A stretch of 18,144 bases of DNA from Saprospiraceae bacterium (GTDB taxonomy: Bacteria; Bacteroidota; Bacteroidia; Chitinophagales; Saprospiraceae). Both the position numbers and the translations under genes were made by a program. The stretch spans positions 1 to 18,144 of the forward strand of contig WGBN01000220.1 of the NCBI GenBank assembly GCA_015494245.1, in the 5' to 3' direction. This document shows positions 8,071-13,152 of the stretch, piece by piece; positions within the stretch are counted from its first letter, which is position 1; each line of letters opens with the position of its first letter. Below the pieces are notes generated by a model. The model worked only from the letters and a program-made list of their open reading frames with translations. It had not been told where the DNA came from and ran no database searches.

Positions 8071-8196
8071 CTAATCCCCTGACGGAATACTCTTGATAAG
8101 CGTCGTTTTACCCACCTGACGCGGCCCCATAACTACTATGGCCCTGCCCGTAGGCAAAACGCTTTCTATGACCTTATGCAGAGTTCTTTTGTACAT
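8071..8196 (-). pseudogene. N-terminal remnant of an AAA_14/DUF4143-type ATPase
   Basis: A 41-codon reading frame starts ATG at 8196 and reaches TAG at 8071. It encodes a basic N-terminus, then AIVVMGPRQVGKTTLIKSI with a perfect Walker A loop (residues 24-32). The GPRQVGKTTL signature followed by a short helix is the usual start of the AAA_14/DUF4143 ATPases, which normally run to several hundred residues. Here the frame stops just after the P-loop and the downstream bases do not resume the family sequence in any frame I could follow. It is therefore a decayed or truncated gene copy. Its upstream region still carries two tandem repeats, suggesting the regulatory region was retained. Confidence 0.65.
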
Positions 8197-8208
8197 CACA
8201 CTGCAAAA

Positions 8209-8266
8209 TATAACTTTTTGGGATTACGATCCAGAAAAGTTATAACTTTTTGGGATTATGATCCGG
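8209..8266 (-). promoter_or_regulatory. tandem repeats upstream of the ATPase remnant (possible operator)
   Basis: Two 26-bp direct repeats (8209-8234 and 8241-8266) match at 24 of 26 positions with a 32-bp period, or three helical turns. Each contains, on the plus strand, TATAACTTTTTGGGATTA followed by GATCC. They lie 13 bases and more upstream of the remnant's ATG. The phased spacing suggests protein binding sites rather than slippage. Confidence 0.5.
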
Positions 8267-8286
8267 ATAGTTGAACTCTGGGGCTC

Positions 8287-8565
8287 GGCAGCAGACAGGC
8301 TCTATCTTTGGCTATCCATGGGAAACCAATAGAAACGTGATAGAACGCGGATGACACGGATCGTGCGGATTTCCGCGGGTTTTAGCTGTGCTACCTTGAC
8401 CACCCGGTCTCTGAAAAGAGACGGGAAGTGCCACCTCTCCGCCTCCTTTGGAAATTGGGACATTAAGCTGAACGAGCTTAAACCCGCGAAAACCTGCGTC
8501 ATCCGCGTTCTATTATGTCACGTATTGGCACCATCAATAGCCAAGAATAGAATCTGACGACTGCC
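8287..8565. repeat. 279-bp foldback (imperfect long inverted repeat)
   Basis: The left arm (8287-8387) and right arm (8475-8565) are imperfect reverse complements along nearly their full length. Shared blocks include TTGGCTAT, ATGG, CCAAT, ACGTGA, TAGAACGCGGATGAC and CGCGGGTTT. The 87-base loop contains a small GTCTCT-GAAA-AGAGAC hairpin (8407-8422). Short frames on either strand mirror each other because of the symmetry and are not convincing proteins. It lies just past the stop codon of the minus-strand protease gene at 8591. Confidence 0.65.
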
Positions 8566-8590
8566 ACCATACTCAAGGGGGCGGCTCCAT

Positions 8591-10216
8591 TTACCGGAGC
8601 AGGGCCTGATAGCGGTCTTTGTCGGCCAGCAATTCGCGGGCGGCTTTGATTTCTGGGTCGTCGCGCAGGGCGATTTCGGTTTTTCCCGGCTCAAAGTAGA
8701 AGCGCTTTGCGATTTCCTGTTCGATCAGGCGCATGATGAGCGGTTTTTCATCTTCAAGGGCCTGCGCTTTTGCACGCTCTATTTTTTGCCGCAAGGCAGA
8801 TATATCTCCACCAATATCAAAGCCTTCTTCTTCGGCAGCTTCCACGGCTTGGCGGATTTCCTTTTCTGCGCGGGTTTCGTAGCTGAAGTGCTGCTCCTGC
8901 AGAAAACGCTCGAAGGCGGGCCAATCCGTGAAGTGGTATTCGGAAACCGGCGGAAGGGAGTCGAGACCTTTGGTGTATGCCGCTGCAAACTTCATGAGCA
9001 TGTACTGTTCTTGCAGAGCTTTAATCAGTGGGGTCTCCGTCAGATCGGGCAGGCGGACATCGGGGGTTATGCCGCCTCCGTCGAGTACTTTGCGGCCGTT
9101 GCGGGTGTAGAACACTGCCCGCTCCTCATCGGGGATATCCACCGGCTGGCCATTTTCGTAGCGCACGGCCTGGATGCAGCGGCCACTGGGGATGTAGTAC
9201 TTGGCGGTGGTCAGTTTGAGGCGGGCGTTGTAGCCCACATCGCGCACATTTTGCACCAGGCCTTTGCCAAAAGAGCGTTGGCCCATGATGACGGCGCGGT
9301 CGAGGTCTTGCAGGCTGCCCGAGACAATTTCCGAGGCCGAAGCCGACTTCCTGTTGACCAGCACCACCAGGGACAAATCCGGTTCAGAGGCAGGACGGCG
9401 GGTTTTAAAGATGCGGTCGCGATCGCGCACCTTACCCCGCATGGCCACGACCTGCTCGCCGGGAGGCAGGAAGAGGTCGCAAATCCCCACGGCTTCCTGG
9501 AGCAATCCTCCGGGATTGTAGCGCAGGTCGAGTACCACGCCTTCTAAGTTGGGCTGCTCTTTTCTGAGTTGGCGCAGGGCATAATCTATGTTTCCCGCAG
9601 CTCCGGCGGTAAAAATCGTCAAAGAGATGTAGCCGGTTTTATCGTCCAACATGCCGTAATAAGGCACGTTGGAAATTTGGATTTCACCTCGCGTAATCTC
9701 CAGTTTTTTGTTTTGGCTTTCGCCAAACGGGCGCACTTCAAGCGTGAGCTTTGTGCCGGGGAAGCCCTCCACAATGGCCTTCACTTCCTCCACGCTTCTG
9801 CCTGCGGCATCTTTGCCGTTGATGCTGCGAATCTGATCGCCCGGGCGGAGGCCTGCTTCCCGGGCCGGAGAATTTTCGTGTACGTTCGTAATGGTGGGAT
9901 AGCCGTCTATCAGCTCAAACTGTGCGCCCAGGCCGCTGTAGCGCCCTTCCATATGCACCTGTTGGCTTTCAATTTGAGAGCTGGAGTAGTAGTTGGTATA
10001 GGGGTCCAGCGAGGAGACCATGGCGTTGATGGCCGTCTTCATCATGGTACCGGGCTCCAGTTCATCTACGTAAGAGGTGTGCAATTCTTTATAGACGTTG
10101 GCGAAGATTTCCAGGTTCTTGGAAATCTCAAAGGTATCACCTTCAAAGAAGGTTGTAAAACTGAGCAAGAGCGTACTCAGTACCAGGCTGCTGAAATATT
10201 TTGATTTTTTTGTCAT
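8591..10216 (-). CDS. C-terminal processing peptidase (S41 family, CtpA/Prc type)
   Basis: 541 residues. An N-terminal hydrophobic segment (about 8-24) serves as signal or membrane anchor. A PDZ domain spans about 90-165 (GRYSGLGAQFELIDG, SPAREAGLRPGDQIRSING). The S41 protease core spans about 190-350 (VVLDLRYNPGGLLQEAV). The catalytic set is visible: S293 in SASASE, K318 in RSFGKG and Q322, with the 25-residue Ser-Lys spacing of CtpB/Prc. Such proteases trim or degrade periplasmic and lipoproteins from C-terminal tails. The start at 10216 is chosen because it overlaps the upstream hydrolase stop as ATGA and is followed at once by the signal segment. A longer in-frame start at 10333 would lie inside the hydrolase gene. 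Confidence 0.93.
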   Translation of the reverse strand: MTKKSKYFSSLVLSTLLLSFTTFFEGDTFEISKNLEIFANVYKELHTSYVDELEPGTMMKTAINAMVSSLDPYTNYYSSSQIESQQVHMEGRYSGLGAQFELIDGYPTITNVHENSPAREAGLRPGDQIRSINGKDAAGRSVEEVKAIVEGFPGTKLTLEVRPFGESQNKKLEITRGEIQISNVPYYGMLDDKTGYISLTIFTAGAAGNIDYALRQLRKEQPNLEGVVLDLRYNPGGLLQEAVGICDLFLPPGEQVVAMRGKVRDRDRIFKTRRPASEPDLSLVVLVNRKSASASEIVSGSLQDLDRAVIMGQRSFGKGLVQNVRDVGYNARLKLTTAKYYIPSGRCIQAVRYENGQPVDIPDEERAVFYTRNGRKVLDGGGITPDVRLPDLTETPLIKALQEQYMLMKFAAAYTKGLDSLPPVSEYHFTDWPAFERFLQEQHFSYETRAEKEIRQAVEAAEEEGFDIGGDISALRQKIERAKAQALEDEKPLIMRLIEQEIAKRFYFEPGKTEIALRDDPEIKAARELLADKDRYQALLR

Positions 10217-10995
10217 GATGCTGTTTGGTTTAACAAAAACGCACGTACCATCCCGACGAAGGTCTCCCTGGCTTCGGCATGTACCCAATGTCCGGCCTGG
10301 GGGATGCTTCGTATTTCGGCCTGTGGGAACCATTTTTTAATTTCGGGGATGTCTTCATCGAGGATATAACCCGAACGCCCGCCGCGCACAAAAAGTGTGG
10401 GCTTGTCAAAGACCCTGCCATCGGGAGGGACGATTTCGCGCAAAATTTCGTGGTAGTTTCGGTGCAGGACTTCGATGTTGGGTTTCCAGACGAAGTGTCC
10501 GTCTTTGGTGCGTTTGAGATTTTTGAGGAGAAACTGCCGGATGGGCGTGCTGATGATGGCTCCCGAGAGCCATTCGTCTGCTTCGGCCCGGGAGTGGATG
10601 TCTTCTATCGGCAGGCCTTCTAAGGCGCGGAAGATGATTTCGTGTCCGCCCGGATAGGCCTTGGGCGCGATGTCCACGACGACCAGTTTTTCCACCTTGT
10701 CTGTCTGATGCAGGGCAAAGTGCATGGCCAGTTTGCCGCCCATAGAATGGCCGAGGAGGCTGGTTTCAAAGATCCAGTGCTCATCCATAAATTCGAGCAG
10801 GTCTTCGCACATGGCCTCGTAGGTGTGCACTTCATCGTGAGGCGAGCGGCCGTGGTTGCGCAGGTCGAGCAGGAAGACGGTAAAATCTTCTGCGAGCTCG
10901 CGTGCAACGGTTTGCCAATTGTCGAGCGAGCCAAAGAGGCCGTGCAGGATGATGAGCGGAGGGCCGGAGCCGAATTCTTTGTAGTTGAGTTTCAT
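10213..10995 (-). CDS. alpha/beta-fold hydrolase, YbfF-like esterase
   Basis: 260 residues with no signal peptide. Motifs in order: oxyanion-hole region LIILHGLFGSLDNW (about 15-27), nucleophile elbow GHSMGG with S84, VVVDIAP with D108, and the catalytic His in QAGHWVHAE (H236). GHSMGGKLAM and VDIAP resemble the cytosolic esterase YbfF, in which the acid lies in the strand-6 D of VDIAP; the substrate is unknown. The start at 10995 is chosen because the preceding gene ends at 11009 and the sequence MKLNYKEFGSGPPLIILHG begins in register with the family. An upstream ATG at 11103 would run into the SDR gene. The 4-bp ATGA overlap with the protease gene suggests translational coupling. Confidence 0.9.
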   Translation of the reverse strand: MKLNYKEFGSGPPLIILHGLFGSLDNWQTVARELAEDFTVFLLDLRNHGRSPHDEVHTYEAMCEDLLEFMDEHWIFETSLLGHSMGGKLAMHFALHQTDKVEKLVVVDIAPKAYPGGHEIIFRALEGLPIEDIHSRAEADEWLSGAIISTPIRQFLLKNLKRTKDGHFVWKPNIEVLHRNYHEILREIVPPDGRVFDKPTLFVRGGRSGYILDEDIPEIKKWFPQAEIRSIPQAGHWVHAEARETFVGMVRAFLLNQTAS

Positions 10996-11008
10996 GCAAG
11001 GCTGAAAT

Positions 11009-11794
11009 TCAGAGGCATTTGGTTCGTCCGCCGTCCACCGGCAGGTTGATGCCGTGGATGTAGGAGGCAGCCGGAGAGGCGAGGAAGGCCACGGCGGCGG
11101 CAATTTCTTCGGGTTTGGCGAAACGTCGTTTGGGGATGCTGCTCTTCATCTTCTCCATGATATCTTTAGGGGCCAGCCCCGTCATAGCTGCTTTGCGTTG
11201 AATGATCTCTGCAAGGCGGTCGGTCTCGGTAGCGCCGGGGAGGACGTTGTTGACGGTTACATGGCCCGGGCCGACTTCATTGGCGAGGGTTTTGGCCCAG
11301 TTGGCCACAGCAGCCCGGATGGTGTTGGAGACACCGAGATTGTCTAAAGGCTGTTTCACGGAAGTGGAGATGATGTTGATGATGCGGCCATAACGCAATT
11401 CCTGCATCACGGGCAGAATCATGCGGGTAATGAGGTGATTGCAAAGCAGATGGTTGCTGAAAGCAGCGAGGAAAGCCTCTTCATCGGCTTCCATAAGAGC
11501 GCCTCCGGGAGGGCCACCCGTGTTGTTGATGAGGATGTGAATGGGTTTCTCAAAGAGCAGCCCCCTGATTTTCCGCTTGAGGTCTTCGCGATCGCTGTAG
11601 TCCACAGCCATAAAGTCGTGCTCCTGGCCGGAGGAGCGGTCTAAGAGCGCCAGGCTATCGGTCAGTTTTTTGACATCGCGGGCGATGAGGGTTACGTTGG
11701 CTCCGAGGCGGGAAAGCTCTATGGCGATGGCCTGTCCGATACCGCGGCTGCTGCCGCCGACGAGGGCATTTTTTCCGTGCAGGTTCAGGTTCAT
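11009..11794 (-). CDS. SDR-family oxidoreductase, atypical active site
   Basis: 261 residues. The Rossmann nucleotide loop is GGSSRGIG (13-20) and NNTGG (90-94) matches the SDR NNAG motif. PGATETDR is the usual post-catalytic loop and the C-terminus VDGG is typical of FabG-like SDRs. The canonical YxxxK is replaced: S156 and R160 in SNTIRAAV. Such Ser/Arg variants occur in a known FabG-like SDR subgroup (3-oxoacyl-ACP reductase-like by annotation), so this is a family trait rather than recent damage, but the chemistry is uncertain. The ATG at 11794 gives MNLNLHGKNALVGG, a typical start; an ATG ten codons upstream is possible. It lies 13 bp before the hydrolase gene. Confidence 0.9.
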   Translation of the reverse strand: MNLNLHGKNALVGGSSRGIGQAIAIELSRLGANVTLIARDVKKLTDSLALLDRSSGQEHDFMAVDYSDREDLKRKIRGLLFEKPIHILINNTGGPPGGALMEADEEAFLAAFSNHLLCNHLITRMILPVMQELRYGRIINIISTSVKQPLDNLGVSNTIRAAVANWAKTLANEVGPGHVTVNNVLPGATETDRLAEIIQRKAAMTGLAPKDIMEKMKSSIPKRRFAKPEEIAAAVAFLASPAASYIHGINLPVDGGRTKCL

Positions 11795-11826
11795 GATTCG
11801 GGTCTTTTTGTTGTTCGGGCACAAAG

Positions 11827-11846
11827 GTCGTCAAAGCTTTGACAAC
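11827..11846. promoter_or_regulatory. near-perfect palindrome in the asd-SDR gap
   Basis: GTCAAAGCTTTGAC (11830-11843) is a perfect 14-bp palindrome. It extends to a 20-bp near-palindrome with one mismatched pair. On the minus strand it overlaps the spacer of a possible promoter: TTG, 20 bases, then GACCTTTG (one mismatch to TAnnTTTG, ending near 11822). It could be an operator for separate transcription of the SDR-hydrolase-protease genes. There is no T-tract to make it a terminator. Confidence 0.4.
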
Positions 11847-11881
11847 ACGCAAGCGCGGTTTAGCCTGATAGCGCACAGGTT

Positions 11882-12877
11882 TCAGGCCTCGAGTTCCAAA
11901 AGCATGCGGGCAATTTGCACGGCATTGGTAGCTGCTCCTTTGCGCAGGTTGTCGGCTACAATCCAGAGGTTCAGGCCGTTGGGGATGCTCTCATCGCGGC
12001 GCAGGCGCCCCACGAAGACTTCGTTCCTGCCTTTGGCGAAGAGGGGCATGGGGTAAGTATTCGTCGCCGGTTCGTCCTGTAGCACCACTCCCGGCGCTTC
12101 GCTGAGCAGCCGGCGCACCTCTTCAAGGGAGAAGGGACGTTTCAACTCCACGTTCACCGATTCCGAGTGGCCGCCCAGCACGGGCACGCGCACGGCCGTT
12201 GCGGTAATGGGCAACTCCGGCGCATCGAGGATTTTGCGGGTCTCATGCACCAGTTTCATCTCTTCTTTGGTATAGCCGTTGTCGAGGAAGACATCGCAAT
12301 GCGGCAGGCAATTTTCCAGGATGGGATGTGGATAGACACGGTCTTCTTCCGAAAGCCGCTGCCCCGACTTCTCCAACTCGTACTGACGGACGGCCTTCTG
12401 CCCCGTTCCCGTAATGGCCTGGTAGGTACTGATCACCAGCCGCTTGATGCCGAAAGCGCGATGCAAAGGCGCCAGGGCAACCACCATCTGTATGGTAGAG
12501 CAATTGGGATTGGCAATCAAATAATCATCCCCGCTCAACAAATGACCATTGACCTCGGGCACGATCAATTTCACGCGGGGGGCCATGCGCCAGGCCGAGG
12601 AGTTGTCCACCACGCGGCAACCCGCTTCTGCAAAACGCGGCCCCCACTCCCGCGAAACCGCCGCGCCGGCAGAGAACAGGGCGATGTCCGGCTCCTGCTT
12701 CAGAGCCTCCTCGAGGCTCACCACTTCATACTCCTCCCCGCGAAAGCTCATGCGACTGCCGACGGACTTTTCCGAGGCAGATAGTATCAATTCGTCAAAT
12801 TGAAACAATTCTTCTTCAAGTACTTTCAGGAAGGTTTTTCCGACCAATCCGGTGGCTCCTGCGATGGTTAATTTCAT
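11882..12877 (-). CDS. asd: aspartate-semialdehyde dehydrogenase
   Basis: 331 residues, the usual length. It reduces aspartyl phosphate to aspartate semialdehyde with NADPH, in the pathway to lysine/diaminopimelate, threonine and methionine; cytosolic. The N-terminal GATGLVG loop (7-13) binds NADP. The catalytic Cys is C126 in NPNCSTIQ. STYQAITGTG provides Q153. RVPVLGGHSE carries the substrate Arg (R230) and the catalytic base H237. All key residues are present. An 87-bp gap follows before the SDR gene, so asd may be transcribed with it or separately. Diaminopimelate synthesis makes it relevant to cell-wall supply, but I see no direct functional link to the following genes. Confidence 0.97.
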   Translation of the reverse strand: MKLTIAGATGLVGKTFLKVLEEELFQFDELILSASEKSVGSRMSFRGEEYEVVSLEEALKQEPDIALFSAGAAVSREWGPRFAEAGCRVVDNSSAWRMAPRVKLIVPEVNGHLLSGDDYLIANPNCSTIQMVVALAPLHRAFGIKRLVISTYQAITGTGQKAVRQYELEKSGQRLSEEDRVYPHPILENCLPHCDVFLDNGYTKEEMKLVHETRKILDAPELPITATAVRVPVLGGHSESVNVELKRPFSLEEVRRLLSEAPGVVLQDEPATNTYPMPLFAKGRNEVFVGRLRRDESIPNGLNLWIVADNLRKGAATNAVQIARMLLELEA

Positions 12878-12941
12878 GGGTTGTTTTTTTGGTGTTTTTG
12901 AGGTGGAGAGGGGTGATTTGCGTGGAAGCCTTGTTCACTAC

Positions 12942-12976
12942 AGACATATGCCATGTCTTATAGACATGACATGTCT
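12942..12976. promoter_or_regulatory. four alternating AGACAT/ATGTCT half-sites
   Basis: AGACAT-5 bp-ATGTCT-3 bp-AGACAT-3 bp-ATGTCT in 35 bp: four 6-bp half-sites in strictly alternating orientation, all exact. They sit in the divergent region between asd and the lamin-tail gene. This is the form expected of a multimeric operator, or of alternative cruciforms. The regulator is unknown. Confidence 0.55.
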
Positions 12977-13037
12977 CGCGCGCGTGTCATGCGCACGCAT
13001 ACGCGCGCGTCACACACGCACACCCCCACGCGCGCGA
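12977..13037. other. alternating purine-pyrimidine (CG/CA) tract
   Basis: Runs of CGCGCGCGTG, GCGCACGCATACGCGCGCG, CACACACGCACAC and CGCGCG follow one another with few interruptions, apart from a CCCCC break near 13022-13027. Such alternating tracts can adopt Z-DNA under negative supercoiling. It lies between the half-site cluster and the -7 element of the next gene. Confidence 0.6.
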
Positions 13038-13088
13038 CCCCCCGCAAAAAAAATCCGTCCCTCCACACACCATTTCAAAAAAACTTTT

Positions 13089-13096
13089 TACTTTTG
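13089..13096 (+). promoter_or_regulatory. -7 promoter element TACTTTTG
   Basis: TACTTTTG fits TAnnTTTG and is followed by GCAGC. Transcription would start near 13101, giving about 50 bases of leader before the ATG at 13153. No convincing TTG is present at -33. Confidence 0.5.
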
Positions 13097-13152
13097 CAGC
13101 ACTCTCACACGCCTCAGTCCATTTTCATCGCCAAAGATAACACATTTGGGCG

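Noticed and set aside
8302..8557. Two 66-68 codon frames on opposite strands
   Set aside because: They resemble each other only because the DNA is an inverted repeat, and neither has a recognisable domain.
8786..9547. 253-codon open frame on the plus strand opposite the S41 protease gene
   Set aside because: It is antisense to a fully recognisable protease with intact catalytic motifs, and its translation matches no family I know. It reflects codon bias of the opposite strand.
10217..10333. Extended N-terminus for the S41 protease starting at 10333
   Set aside because: The extra 39 codons lie within the hydrolase gene in another frame and precede the signal segment. The ATG at 10216 gives a normal ATGA overlap.
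12167..12784. 205-codon plus-strand frame opposite asd
   Set aside because: It is antisense to a complete, motif-perfect asd gene and has no recognisable domains.
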